Shown one piece after another: positions 27,584 to 35,783 of a stretch of 64,000 nucleotides of DNA (position 1 is its first letter; every line of letters starts with the position of its first letter). Source of the DNA: Actinomycetes bacterium (GTDB lineage: Bacteria; Actinomycetota; Actinomycetes; Propionibacteriales; Propionibacteriaceae); the NCBI GenBank assembly GCA_023460935.1, contig JAEWOI010000030.1:1-64000 (forward strand). The letters run 5' to 3'. The notes beneath the pieces are model-generated. The model saw only the letters and a program-made list of their open reading frames with translations, was not told the DNA's origin and searched no databases. A program made the translations under genes and the position numbers.

Positions 27584-28913
27584 CGCCGGCCCGTTCCAGT
27601 TCGTGCTCGACCGTGGTGATCGCGCGGTCCAGCGCTGCCAGCGCGAGGGCCACGACGTCACTGGTCACGGTGAGGGCAGGCCGCAGCCGCAGTGACCGCT
27701 CCCCGCAGCCGAGCATGATCACCTTCTCCTGCTCCAGCAGCACCTGCAGCACCCGGTCGCGGACGGCCTTGCCCGGCATCGTCACCGCGCACATCAGCCC
27801 GAGCCCGCGAGGGTTGCTCACCGTGGGGTGGTCGGCAGCGAGGCTGCGCAGCCCGGCCAGGATCTCGCCGCCGCGCTCCCTGGCGTTCTCGAACAGGTTC
27901 TCGGCCTCGATGATCTCCAGGATCCGGCGGCTGCGCACCATGTCGGTGAGGTTGCCGCCCCAGGTGGAGTTGATCCGCGACGGTACGTGGAAGACGTTGT
28001 CGGGCACCTCGTCCACGCGGCCCCCGGCCATCACCCCGCACACCTGGAGCTTCTTGCCGAAGGCCACCACGTCGGGAGTGACCCCGCTCCACTGGTAGGC
28101 CCACGGCCGGCCGGTGAGCCCGCCGCCGGTCTGTACCTCGTCCAGGATGAACAGGGCGTCGTTGGCGTGGCACAGCTGCTTCATCGCGGCCAGGAACTCC
28201 GGGCGGAAGTGGTGGTCGCCGCCCTCACCCTGAACCGACTCCATGATGAAGCAGGCGATGTCGTGGGGATTCGCAGCGAACGCCGCCTCGGCCTGGGCCA
28301 GCGCGCGGGCCTCGTAGGCCGGCACGTCCCGCTCGTCCGCGATGAACGGGCTCTCCAGTCGCGGCCAGTGGAACTTGGGGAACCTGGCCACCTTGTTCGG
28401 GTCGGTGTTGGTCAGCGACATGGTGTAGCCGCTGCGGCCGTGGAAGGCGCCGGTCAGGTGCATCACCTGGGTGCCCAGTTCCGGGGAGACGCCGTGAGCC
28501 TCGTTCCAGCGGCTCTTCCAGTCGAAGGCCACCTTCAGGGCGTTCTCCACGGCGAGCGAGCCGCCCTCGATGAAGAACAGGTGCGGCAGTCCCGGGTCGC
28601 CCATGACCCGGGCGAAGGTCTCCACGAACCTGGCCATCGCCACGGTGTACACATCGGAGTTGCTCGGCTTGTTCAGCGCGGCCTCCAGCAGGTCGGCGCG
28701 GAACTCGTCGTCCTCGACCAGGCCGGGATGGTTCATCCCCAGCGAGGACGATGCGAAGAACGTGAACATGTCGAGGTAGCGCTCGCCGCTGGCCTGGTCG
28801 ACCAGCCACGAGCCCTGGGACGCCTTCAGGTCGAGGACCAGCGGTAGCCCGTCCACGAGCAGGTGTTGCGCGAGGAGCCGGTGGACTCCCGAGGCGCTCG
28901 GATTAATCCCCAT
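27567..28913 (-). CDS. lat: L-lysine 6-aminotransferase
   Basis: A 448-residue class III PLP aminotransferase of the LAT type. Seen: FFASSSLGMNHPGL, FIEGGSLAVENALKVAFDWK, the PLP-pocket segment ILDEVQTGGGLTG, and the Schiff-base lysine in AFGKKLQVCG. The enzyme moves the epsilon-amino group of lysine to 2-oxoglutarate, giving aminoadipate semialdehyde, which closes to piperideine-6-carboxylate. LAT also serves beta-lactam makers, but no beta-lactam genes are here. It leads the operon. There is no Shine-Dalgarno; a TATGCT box ends 6 nt before the ATG. Confidence 0.9.
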   Translation of the reverse strand: MGINPSASGVHRLLAQHLLVDGLPLVLDLKASQGSWLVDQASGERYLDMFTFFASSSLGMNHPGLVEDDEFRADLLEAALNKPSNSDVYTVAMARFVETFARVMGDPGLPHLFFIEGGSLAVENALKVAFDWKSRWNEAHGVSPELGTQVMHLTGAFHGRSGYTMSLTNTDPNKVARFPKFHWPRLESPFIADERDVPAYEARALAQAEAAFAANPHDIACFIMESVQGEGGDHHFRPEFLAAMKQLCHANDALFILDEVQTGGGLTGRPWAYQWSGVTPDVVAFGKKLQVCGVMAGGRVDEVPDNVFHVPSRINSTWGGNLTDMVRSRRILEIIEAENLFENARERGGEILAGLRSLAADHPTVSNPRGLGLMCAVTMPGKAVRDRVLQVLLEQEKVIMLGCGERSLRLRPALTVTSDVVALALAALDRAITTVEHELERAGDVLYA

Positions 28914-28925
28914 CTGGTGAGCATA
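28914..28925 (-). promoter_or_regulatory. Leaderless -10 element of the lysine operon
   Basis: TATGCT (complement of 28920-28925), then 6 nt, then ATG. No clear -35 is seen. Confidence 0.5.
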
Positions 28926-28962
28926 GGAGCGCCGGGCCTCCCGCGGATAGGGAAACCCAAGG

Positions 28963-30714
28963 TCAGCCGCGGCGCCCCTGCCGGCCCGCCTGGGGCAGGT
29001 CCGCGACGTCCAGCCAGACGGCGGTGTCCGGCGGCACGGTCCCACCCGGGAGCGGGCCGGAGGCCACCAGCACGTCCGCGCCGGCAGGGAGTGGTACCGG
29101 CTCGCCGCGCAGGTTGACCAGGCAGGTGAAGCCGGGCTCGCGGGTGAAGCAGAGCACCCCGCCGGGCTGGTCCTCTGCCCAGGCCAGGCCCCCGGCGGAG
29201 GGCGACGACCCGCCGGCCAGCGCCGGATGGGACGCCCGGACGGCCAGCGCCCGGCGGTAGAGGTTGAGCGTCGAGTCCGGATCGGCGGACTGGGCCGCGA
29301 CGCTGAGCGCCGCCCACTGCCCCGGCTGGGGGAGCCACGGTTCGGCGGTGGCGCCGAAGCCGTAGGGGGGCCGGGTGCCCGACCACGGCAGCGGCACCCG
29401 GCAGCCGTCGCGGCCGCGCACCCGTCCGCCGGTGCGGAAGTAGCTGGGGTCCTGCAGGGTGGCAACCGGCAGGTCCTCCACCTCGGGCAGGCCGAGTTCC
29501 TCACCCTGGTAGACGTAGGCGGTGCCCGGCAGCGCGAGCTCGAGCAGCGCAGCGGCACGGGCGCGCCGACGGCCCAGGTCGACGTCGGTCGGCATCGGGT
29601 AGAAGTAGTCGGCGAAGCGGTGCTGGTAGGCCGGGTCCGGGCCGTCCAGCGTGAACGGCTTGCCGGTCTCGGGCTTGCCGTAGCGGGTGACGACCCTGGT
29701 GGAGTCGTGGTTGCCGAGCACCCAGGTGGTCGGTGCCCCGACGAGGTTGTGGGCCACCAGGTTGCGGTCGATCATCGCGCGCAGCGAACCGGCGTCCCAC
29801 TCGCACCACAACATGTCGAAGTTGAAGGTGGTGTGCATCCGGCCGGGGTCGACGAAGCGGATCAGCGCGTCCAGCGGCTTCACGTTGGCCTCGCAGACGA
29901 AGATGCGCTCCCCGAGGTGGCGGTCGGTGTACTCCTCGGCCACCGCACGCCAGCGACGCTGGATGGCCTCCAGCTCGGGCTGGTTCCACAGCGGCGAGCC
30001 CGGGTAGTAGGTGGCCCGGCCAAGCCCGGTCTCCGGGTCGATCTGGGTGTCGGGCAGCCCGGCCTGCTTGGCCAGGCTGTCGGCCACGTCGACGCGGAGC
30101 CCGTCGACGCCACGGTCCAGCCAGAACCGGATCACCTGGTCGAAGAAATCGGCCACCGCTGGGTTCGCCCAGTTGAAGTCCGGCTGCTCCGGGGCGAACA
30201 GGTGCAGGTACCACTGCTCGGGGCCGGCGGTCCCCTGCGCCCGCTCCCAGGCCGGGCCGCCGAACAGCGAGCCCCAGTTGTTGGGCGGGAGGGCCCCGTC
30301 CGGGCCGCGGCCGTCGCGGAAGTGGAACCACTCCCGCTCGGCCGAACCGGGCCCGGCGGCCAGCGCGGCCTGGAACAGCGGGTGCGCCACCGAGCAGTGG
30401 TTGGGCACCAGGTCGATGATCACCCTTATGTCCCGCTCGTGCGCTGCGGCGAGAAAGGCGTCAGCGTCGGCCAGGATGCCGAAGGAGGGGTCGATGTCGC
30501 AGTAGTCGGCGACGTCGTAGCCGCCGTCGGCCATCGGGGAGGGGTACCACGGGCTGACCCACACCGCACCCACCCCGAGGTCGCGCAGGTAGTCGAGCCG
30601 CTCGATCATGCCCCTGACGTCACCGGTGCCGTCGTCGTTGGCGTCGGCGAACGAGCGGGGATAGATCTGGTAAACCACGCAGTCGCGCCACCACGGGCGT
30701 CCAGGGTCGGCCAT
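28963..30714 (-). CDS. GH13 alpha-glucosidase
   Basis: A 583-residue GH13 enzyme. The four family regions are present: DLVPNHCS, GLRVDVADSLAK (nucleophile Asp), IFVCEANVK (acid/base Glu) and VLGNHDSTR (Asp). The N-terminus WWRDCVVYQIYPRSFAD is typical of oligo-alpha-glucosidases, which cut maltose, isomaltose or trehalose-type links in the cytoplasm; there is no signal peptide. A LacI regulator and a small unknown gene lie just upstream on the same strand, 24 nt apart from this one, so sugar-responsive control is likely. TAGGCT ends 8 nt before the ATG. Confidence 0.9.
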   Translation of the reverse strand: MADPGRPWWRDCVVYQIYPRSFADANDDGTGDVRGMIERLDYLRDLGVGAVWVSPWYPSPMADGGYDVADYCDIDPSFGILADADAFLAAAHERDIRVIIDLVPNHCSVAHPLFQAALAAGPGSAEREWFHFRDGRGPDGALPPNNWGSLFGGPAWERAQGTAGPEQWYLHLFAPEQPDFNWANPAVADFFDQVIRFWLDRGVDGLRVDVADSLAKQAGLPDTQIDPETGLGRATYYPGSPLWNQPELEAIQRRWRAVAEEYTDRHLGERIFVCEANVKPLDALIRFVDPGRMHTTFNFDMLWCEWDAGSLRAMIDRNLVAHNLVGAPTTWVLGNHDSTRVVTRYGKPETGKPFTLDGPDPAYQHRFADYFYPMPTDVDLGRRRARAAALLELALPGTAYVYQGEELGLPEVEDLPVATLQDPSYFRTGGRVRGRDGCRVPLPWSGTRPPYGFGATAEPWLPQPGQWAALSVAAQSADPDSTLNLYRRALAVRASHPALAGGSSPSAGGLAWAEDQPGGVLCFTREPGFTCLVNLRGEPVPLPAGADVLVASGPLPGGTVPPDTAVWLDVADLPQAGRQGRRG

Positions 30715-30738
30715 GGTGACCCAGCCTAGGGCCTGAGG

Positions 30739-31221
30739 TCAGGCAGCAGGCAGGCGCTCGGCCGGGACACCGGCGGCCTCCGCGCCCTGGCCGGCGGACG
30801 GCGCGGCGAGCAGCGCGGCCCGGCAGGCGAGCCGGTGCAGCTCCGCGGCAAGGGCGGAGACCTGCCGGGTGGTCTCCGGGTCGTCCAGCCGGTCGGTGGC
30901 CAGCAACTGCCGCAGGCGGCGCCGCGTCTGGCCCAGCTGCCAGCCCAGGTGGCCCGGGGAGCCAGGTGCGAACACCCGCAGCGCCCAGCCCTCGCCGCAG
31001 TCCGTGACGTGCACGGCGGCCCAGTCCTCACCGAGCCGCCCGGCGTCCGCGTGCTCGGGAAGCCGGCCGCCCGGTGGCAGGAAGACCACCACCGGTCGCC
31101 GGTCGGCGTCGAGTTCGAGCCGGCCGGGCACCAGGACCGGTTCGGCTGCGGCGTCCACCGGGTCGGCCAGCCCGACCAGCAGCGGCGAGCCCGGCACCGC
31201 CCAGCTGAGTAGTCCTGTCAT
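30739..31221 (-). CDS. Hypothetical protein between LacI and GH13 genes
   Basis: A 160-residue protein of no family I recognise. The first half is beta-rich (VLVPGRLELDADRRPVVVFLPPGG; WAAVHVTDCGEGWALRVFAPG), the second half is helical and Leu/Arg/Ala-rich (LGQTRRRLRQLLATDRL; ALAAELHRLACRAALLAAP). No signal peptide or membrane helix. It lies in the same orientation between the LacI gene (70 nt away) and the glucosidase gene (24 nt away), so it probably shares their control. Confidence 0.6.
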   Translation of the reverse strand: MTGLLSWAVPGSPLLVGLADPVDAAAEPVLVPGRLELDADRRPVVVFLPPGGRLPEHADAGRLGEDWAAVHVTDCGEGWALRVFAPGSPGHLGWQLGQTRRRLRQLLATDRLDDPETTRQVSALAAELHRLACRAALLAAPSAGQGAEAAGVPAERLPAA

Positions 31222-31292
31222 TCTCGGTCCCCCGGCAGCTCTGAGCGCCGGTTCCCCGCTGCTGATACCGGGTCCGGGGTGCGGGCCCCGGC

Positions 31293-32297
31293 TCAGCCTG
31301 CGGCGGGACGGTCGAAGTCGGAGGAGGCCCGCACGATCAGCTCCGGTTCGAAGAGCGGGTGCGGGGTGTCGGTGAGCAACTGGTCGGCAGCGGCCCAGCC
31401 CAGCTGGTGCATCGGCTGGCGGACCGAGGTGAGGGGCGTCATCAGTTCTGCCGCGAAGTACAGGTCGTCGTAGCCGACCACGGCGACGTCCGCAGGCACC
31501 GCCAGGCCGCGCACCCGCAGCTCCCGCATCGCGCCGAGGGCGACGATGTCGTTCATGCAGAACACGGCGGTGGGTACCGGGCCGGATTCGAGCGCCTCGA
31601 TCAGGCCGCTCTGGCCGTCGTTGGCGGTGAGGGCCGGCAGGTGGACCACGCGCAGCACCTCGGCGACGTCGAGGCCGGCTGCCTGGACGGCGGTCACGGC
31701 GCCCTTCAGCCGGTGCCGGGTCTGCTGGAGGTCGGGCGCGCCGGCGAGGAACAGGATGCGGCGGTGCCCGCGCTCCAGCAGGTGCGCCACCGCCTGCCTC
31801 CCGCCGGAAACGTGGTCGACGCCGACGGCAGCATGCTCGGCGCCGGCCGAGTCCATGAGCACCGACGGGATGCCGAGGCGGCGCAGGGCGGCCAGGCGCT
31901 CCTTGGTGGTGGACATCGGCGTCACCAGGACGCCGCGGACCCCCTGCTCCGCCAGCAGGCGCAGGAACTGCGCCTCGCGGTCGGGGTCGTCGTCGGAGCT
32001 GCACAGGATCAGGGTGTGGTCGTCTGCTGCCAGCCGGTCCTCGATGCCGCGGGCGATCTCGGTGTAGTAGGGGTTGCCGACGTCCATGACGATCGCGCCC
32101 ACCGTCCGGGAGACGCCGGCGCGCAGCTGCCGGGCGGAGGCGTTGCGGTGGAAGTTGAGCTCCGACATCGCCTGCTCCACCCGCGCCCGGGTCTTCTCCG
32201 TCACCGAGTCGGGCCGGTTGAGGACGTTGGAGACGGTGCCGACGGAGACCCCGGCGCGCGCGGCCACGTCCTTCACGCTGGCGCGTTGTGGGGTCAT
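31293..32297 (-). CDS. LacI-family sugar repressor
   Basis: A 334-residue LacI/GalR regulator. The N-terminal HTH is VKDVAARAGVSVGTVSNVLN, with the hinge helix RNASARQLRAG; a periplasmic-binding-type ligand domain follows (TVGAIVMDVGNPYYTEIARG; VAVVGYDDLYFAAELMTPLTSV). A perfect 16-nt palindrome with a central CG, the usual form of LacI-family operators, lies 76 nt upstream. Likely targets are its own gene and the glucosidase gene behind it. The ATG at 32297 starts the HTH at residue 8, as usual for the family; longer starts add unlike sequence. Confidence 0.92.
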   Translation of the reverse strand: MTPQRASVKDVAARAGVSVGTVSNVLNRPDSVTEKTRARVEQAMSELNFHRNASARQLRAGVSRTVGAIVMDVGNPYYTEIARGIEDRLAADDHTLILCSSDDDPDREAQFLRLLAEQGVRGVLVTPMSTTKERLAALRRLGIPSVLMDSAGAEHAAVGVDHVSGGRQAVAHLLERGHRRILFLAGAPDLQQTRHRLKGAVTAVQAAGLDVAEVLRVVHLPALTANDGQSGLIEALESGPVPTAVFCMNDIVALGAMRELRVRGLAVPADVAVVGYDDLYFAAELMTPLTSVRQPMHQLGWAAADQLLTDTPHPLFEPELIVRASSDFDRPAAG

Positions 32298-32372
32298 CGC
32301 TGCCTCTCGTCTACCGGCTGCCTGTGAGCATAACCACGCCGGTCCAGGCACCGCCGCAGAATCGCCCAACTG

Positions 32373-32388
32373 CATGAATCGATTCATG
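32373..32388. promoter_or_regulatory. Probable LacI operator
   Basis: CATGAATCGATTCATG is a perfect 16-nt palindrome with a central CG step, the hallmark of LacI-family sites. It lies upstream of the LacI gene and is far more AT-rich than its surroundings. Confidence 0.8.
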
Positions 32389-32422
32389 GCAGAGGTTGGG
32401 TACCTCCCGGGCCACCGTCCCC

Positions 32423-32454
32423 CCGCAAACCGCCGTCCCCGCAAACCGCCGTCC
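32423..32454. repeat. 16-bp tandem duplication
   Basis: CCGCAAACCGCCGTCC occurs twice in direct contact (32423-32438 and 32439-32454). It lies in the repeat-rich 250 nt between the LacI operator and pyrC. Confidence 0.85.
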
Positions 32455-32482
32455 GCGCCGCGAACCACCCGTCCCCACCCCA

Positions 32483-32546
32483 AACGCCGACGAAAGGCGC
32501 AGAAGCCGACGAACGTTCGTCGGCTTCTGCACCGTTCGTCGGCGTT
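32483..32546. repeat. Nested palindrome with four GCCGACGAA-type units
   Basis: The inner perfect palindrome of 32 nt (32499-32530) has arm GCAGAAGCCGACGAAC. Outer 12-bp arms (AACGCCGACGAA at 32483-32494; complement at 32535-32546) use the same GCCGACGAA core. The whole can fold as one long hairpin or a cruciform. Two minus-strand genes end and start around it (pyrC ends at 32646), so it may also stop pyr transcription. Confidence 0.85.
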
Positions 32547-32564
32547 GGCGAACGGGTCGGCCGG

Positions 32565-32621
32565 CGGCGGCCGGGGGACAGGAGGCCGGGAGAGCCGGCG
32601 GCCGGGGGACAGGAGGCCGGG
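32565..32621. repeat. 26-bp direct repeat
   Basis: Two identical 26-bp copies at 32565-32590 and 32596-32621, beginning CGGCGGCCGGGGGAC, separated by 5 nt. They sit just 3' of pyrC. No coding role is seen. Confidence 0.8.
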
Positions 32622-32645
32622 GACGGGGACGGCAGAGCCGCCGGC

Positions 32646-33914
32646 TCAGCGGCGGTAGGTGACCCGGCCGCGCCAGATGGTGGCGACGACCGGGTCGGGC
32701 AGGTCGCGCCCGTGGTAGGGGTTGTTGCGCGAGCGGGAGGCCGAGGCGTCCGCGTCCACCGCCGCCCGGGCGGAGGGGTCGACCAGCACCAGGTTGGCGG
32801 GTTCGCCGGAAACGAGCGGACGGCCCTGCCCGGCCACCCGACCGATCCGCGCCGGGGCATGGGACATCCGCTCGGCCAGCGTCGCCCAGTCCATGGCTCC
32901 GCTGTTCACCATCACCTCCAGTACCACCGCGAGCGCCTGCTCCAGCCCGAGCATGCCGGGCAGGGCGACGTCGAAGGGGTGGTCCTTGTCCTGCCGGGCG
33001 TGCGGCGCGTGGTCGGTGGCGACGGCGTCGATGGTGCCGTCGGCCAGCGCCGCCCGCACCGCTTCCAGGTGCTCGGAGGTGCGTAGCGGCGGGTTCACCT
33101 TGAAGGTGGTGTCGAAGCCGGCCACCAGCGGAGTGTCCAGCAGCAGGTGGTGCGGGGTGACCTCGGCGGTGACGGCGATGCCGCGGGCCCTGGCCCAGCG
33201 CAGCACGTCCACGGTCTCGGCTGTGGACACGTGGCAGACGTGCAGCCTGGAGCCGGTGAGTTCGGCCAGCTGGACGTCGCGGGCCACGACCACGCTCTCG
33301 GCCTGGGCCGGCCACCCGGGCAGGCCCAGCCGCCCCGACCACTCCGACTCGTGGCAACAGGCGCCCGGACCGGCCAGGCGCGGGTCCTGGGAGTGCTGCG
33401 CGATCACCCCGTCGAAGGTCTTCACGTAGGTGAGCGCGCGCCGCATCAGCAGCGGGTCGGCCACGCACCGGCCGTCGTCGGAGAACACCCGCACCCCGGC
33501 GGCGGACCCGGCCATCAACCCGAGTTCTGCCAGCTCCTCCCCGGCCAGGTGCTTGCTGACCGCCCCGACCACGCGCACCTCGCAGTGGCCGTCGCGCTCA
33601 CCCAGCGCGTGGACGTGCTCAGCGGCCTCCGCGGTGTCGGTCACCGGGTCGGTGTTCGCCATCGCGTGCACGCAGGTGAACCCGCCCCTGGCCGCGGCGA
33701 GGGTGCCGGTGTCGACGGTCTCTGCGTCCTCCCGGCCCGGCTGGCGCAGGTGGGTGTGCAGGTCCACCAGCCCGGGCAGGGCGATCAGGCCGTCGGCGTC
33801 CAGCCGCTCCACCCCGGACGGGGCCGCGGCCGGGTCGGCCAGGCGGCCCTCGGCAACGTAGAGGTCGCCGCGGGTGCCGTCGGCCAGGCTCGCGCCGGTG
33901 ATCAGCAGGCTCAC
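32646..33914 (-). CDS. pyrC: Dihydroorotase
   Basis: A 422-residue type I dihydroorotase, third enzyme of pyrimidine synthesis, closing carbamoyl aspartate to dihydroorotate. The zinc motif DLHTHLRQPG is near 53-62, followed by HVCHVST, EVTPHHLLL and ATDHAPHA. Length fits the family. The GTG start overlaps the pyrB stop (GTGA). Last gene of the pyrR-pyrB-pyrC operon in this window; carA/B, pyrD, pyrF are not downstream, because the next stretch is the repeat region. Confidence 0.95.
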   Translation of the reverse strand: MSLLITGASLADGTRGDLYVAEGRLADPAAAPSGVERLDADGLIALPGLVDLHTHLRQPGREDAETVDTGTLAAARGGFTCVHAMANTDPVTDTAEAAEHVHALGERDGHCEVRVVGAVSKHLAGEELAELGLMAGSAAGVRVFSDDGRCVADPLLMRRALTYVKTFDGVIAQHSQDPRLAGPGACCHESEWSGRLGLPGWPAQAESVVVARDVQLAELTGSRLHVCHVSTAETVDVLRWARARGIAVTAEVTPHHLLLDTPLVAGFDTTFKVNPPLRTSEHLEAVRAALADGTIDAVATDHAPHARQDKDHPFDVALPGMLGLEQALAVVLEVMVNSGAMDWATLAERMSHAPARIGRVAGQGRPLVSGEPANLVLVDPSARAAVDADASASRSRNNPYHGRDLPDPVVATIWRGRVTYRR

Positions 33915-34867
33915 TGGTGGTCTCCTTCATTGCCGCCGAGCAGGTGGTAGAGCACGCTCATCCGCACCGCGACCCCTGCCGCCACCTGGTCCAGGACGAG
34001 GGAGTTCGCCGCGTCCGCCGCCGCCGAGGAGATCTCCACCCCGCGGTTCATCGGGCCGGGGTGGCAGATGGCCGCGCCGGGCTTCAGCGCGGCCAGGCGC
34101 TGCTCGGTGAGCCCGTAGCCCTCGGCGTACTCGCGTTCGGTGGGGAAGAAGCCGCCGGCCATCCGCTCCCGCTGCACCCGCAGCATCATCACTATGTCGG
34201 CGCCACCCAGCACTGCGTCGAAGTCGTCGGTCACCTCACAGCCCCAGCCCTCGACGCCGGTGGGCAGCAGAGTGGGCGGGGCCACCAGCACCACCTCGCC
34301 GCCGAGCGTGCGCTGCAGCAGGACGTTGCTGCGGACGACCCGGGAGTGCAGCAGGTCGCCGGCGATCACGATCCGCTTCCCCCGGAACTCCTCACCGGAA
34401 CCGGACGGCCCGGCCCCCAGGCGACGGAAGTGGTCGCGCATCGAGTAGGCGTCGAGCAGCGCCTGGGTGGGGTGCTCGTGCTGGCCGTCGCCGGCGTTGA
34501 CCACCTGCGCCTGCACCCAGCCGGCCGCCTGGGCCACGGCGCCGGAGGAGGAGTGCCGGATCACGAACGCGTCCACCCCCATGGCGTCGAGGGTGAGCAT
34601 CGTGTCGCGCAGCGATTCGCCCTTGGACACCGAGGAGCCCTTCGCCGAGACGTTGATGGTGTCGGCGCTCAGCCACTTGCCGGCGATCTCGAACGAGGTG
34701 CGGGTGCGGGTGGAGTCCTCGAAGAACATGTTGACGAGCGTCCGGCCGCGCAGTGTCGGCAGCTTCTTCACCGGACGGGTCTGCACCTGCTGCATCTCGG
34801 CGGCAACGTTCAAAATCGAGACCGCCCCGGCCAGGTCGAGGTCGGCGGCGCTGAGCAGGTGGCGCAT
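33911..34867 (-). CDS. pyrB: Aspartate carbamoyltransferase catalytic chain
   Basis: A 318-residue ATCase. The carbamoyl-phosphate loop FEDSTRTRTSFE is near 48-59, then STSKGES-like SSVSKGESL, RHSSSGA, DGQHEHPTQALLD and HPGPMNRGVE. It joins carbamoyl phosphate and aspartate. No pyrI gene follows, as in other Gram-positives. The start ATG shares one base with the pyrR stop (TGATG), so the two are translationally coupled. Confidence 0.96.
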   Translation of the reverse strand: MRHLLSAADLDLAGAVSILNVAAEMQQVQTRPVKKLPTLRGRTLVNMFFEDSTRTRTSFEIAGKWLSADTINVSAKGSSVSKGESLRDTMLTLDAMGVDAFVIRHSSSGAVAQAAGWVQAQVVNAGDGQHEHPTQALLDAYSMRDHFRRLGAGPSGSGEEFRGKRIVIAGDLLHSRVVRSNVLLQRTLGGEVVLVAPPTLLPTGVEGWGCEVTDDFDAVLGGADIVMMLRVQRERMAGGFFPTEREYAEGYGLTEQRLAALKPGAAICHPGPMNRGVEISSAAADAANSLVLDQVAAGVAVRMSVLYHLLGGNEGDHQ

Positions 34868-35439
34868 CAGTTCCTCCCGCCCCGGGTGACGACCACGGCG
34901 TCCCGGCCGTCCAGCTCGGCGAGCTGCACCTGCACCCGTTCGTCCGGGGCGGTCTGCAGCACCCTACCGACGTGGTCGGCTGCGATCGGCAGCTCCCGGT
35001 GGCCCCGGTCGACCAGCACTGCGAGCCGCACGGCGCTCGGCCGGCCGAGGTCGCGCAGGGCGTCGAAGGCCGCCCCGATCGTGCGCCCGGAGTAGAGGAC
35101 GTCGTCCACCAGCACCACCACCGCGTCGTCGATGCTGCCGGGAATCGAGGTGCGTCCGACCAGCCGGGTGGGCTGGGCGCGCAGGTCGTCGCGGTACATG
35201 GTGATGTCGAGCTCGCCGAGCCGGACGGGACGGCCCTCGACGCCGGCGATCAGGCCGGCGAGCCGTCGGGCGAGGTAGACGCCGCGGGTCGGGATGCCCA
35301 GCAGCACGAGGTTGTCTGCGCCGCCGTTCGCCTCCAGGATCTCGTGGGCGATGCGGGCGAGCGAGCGGGCCAGTTCGGCCTCGTCTGTGACCACTCGGGA
35401 TGGTTCGGGGATCGGGCTATGGGGTGCCGGTCCAACCAC
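34867..35439 (-). CDS. pyrR: PyrR regulator/uracil phosphoribosyltransferase
   Basis: A 190-residue PyrR. The PRPP loop is VVVLVDDVLYSGRT near 108-121; GIPTRGVYLARRLA and TMYRDDL are further family motifs. PyrR senses UMP/PRPP and binds pyr mRNA; many also make UMP from uracil. GAGGAGG lies 6 nt before the GTG at 35439, so that start is preferred over the later GTG before TDEAELARS. I see no clear pyr attenuator in the short leader, so control may be at translation. Confidence 0.94.
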   Translation of the reverse strand: MVGPAPHSPIPEPSRVVTDEAELARSLARIAHEILEANGGADNLVLLGIPTRGVYLARRLAGLIAGVEGRPVRLGELDITMYRDDLRAQPTRLVGRTSIPGSIDDAVVVLVDDVLYSGRTIGAAFDALRDLGRPSAVRLAVLVDRGHRELPIAADHVGRVLQTAPDERVQVQLAELDGRDAVVVTRGGRN

Positions 35440-35504
35440 GCAGGCCCTCCTCGGTGTTCTCGGACGGCCGACTCCGCACTCGTGCCACCGCCCGATCGGT
35501 CAAT

Positions 35505-35521
35505 GTAGCCGAGTCGGCTAC
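35505..35521. promoter_or_regulatory. 8-1-8 palindrome between pyrR and the divergent small gene
   Basis: GTAGCCGA-G-TCGGCTAC, a perfect inverted repeat that overlaps the -10 box of the plus-strand small gene and lies upstream of pyrR. It may be an operator acting on both. No regulator is assigned. Confidence 0.5.
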
Positions 35522-35530
35522 GGTTTGGGC
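35519..35530 (+). promoter_or_regulatory. Leaderless -10 element of the 57-residue protein gene
   Basis: TACGGT at 35519-35524, 6 nt, then ATG. No Shine-Dalgarno. Confidence 0.45.
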
Positions 35531-35704
35531 ATGCATCCAGTACCTGCACTGTTCCCGCTGGAGACCCTGCCGGGTTGGCCGGCGGTGTATGAGCCCACCG
35601 TGCTCGAGATGCTCACGCTGACGCTGTTCATCCCGCTCGGCATCGCAGCGGTGTTCGCAGCCGTGATCCTCGGCCCGGGCTGGCGCCCGAAGGACGAAGG
35701 CTGA
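35531..35704 (+). CDS. Small single-pass membrane protein
   Basis: A 57-residue protein. A Pro-rich outer part (MHPVPALFPLETLPGWPAVY) is followed by one membrane helix (LTLTLFIPLGIAAVFAAVIL) and a short charged end (WRPKDEG). Small proteins of this plan are common in actinomycetes; I do not know a function. It is divergent from pyrR and convergent with pepN, with 79 nt to the pepN stop. Confidence 0.65.
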   Translation: MHPVPALFPLETLPGWPAVYEPTVLEMLTLTLFIPLGIAAVFAAVILGPGWRPKDEG

Positions 35705-35783
35705 CCCGAGCAGCACACCCGCCCGCCCGGTCGGTCACCCGGCCGGCCCATCCCGGAGGCCGAACCCGGACCCGGCGACCGGC

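Noticed and set aside
27567..28913. Beta-lactam (cephamycin) cluster based on lat
   Set aside because: No ACV synthetase, isopenicillin synthase or related gene; hglS and ALDH neighbours point to lysine breakdown.
35440..35504. pyr attenuator RNA
   Set aside because: The leader before pyrR is too short and shows no convincing terminator/anti-terminator pair.
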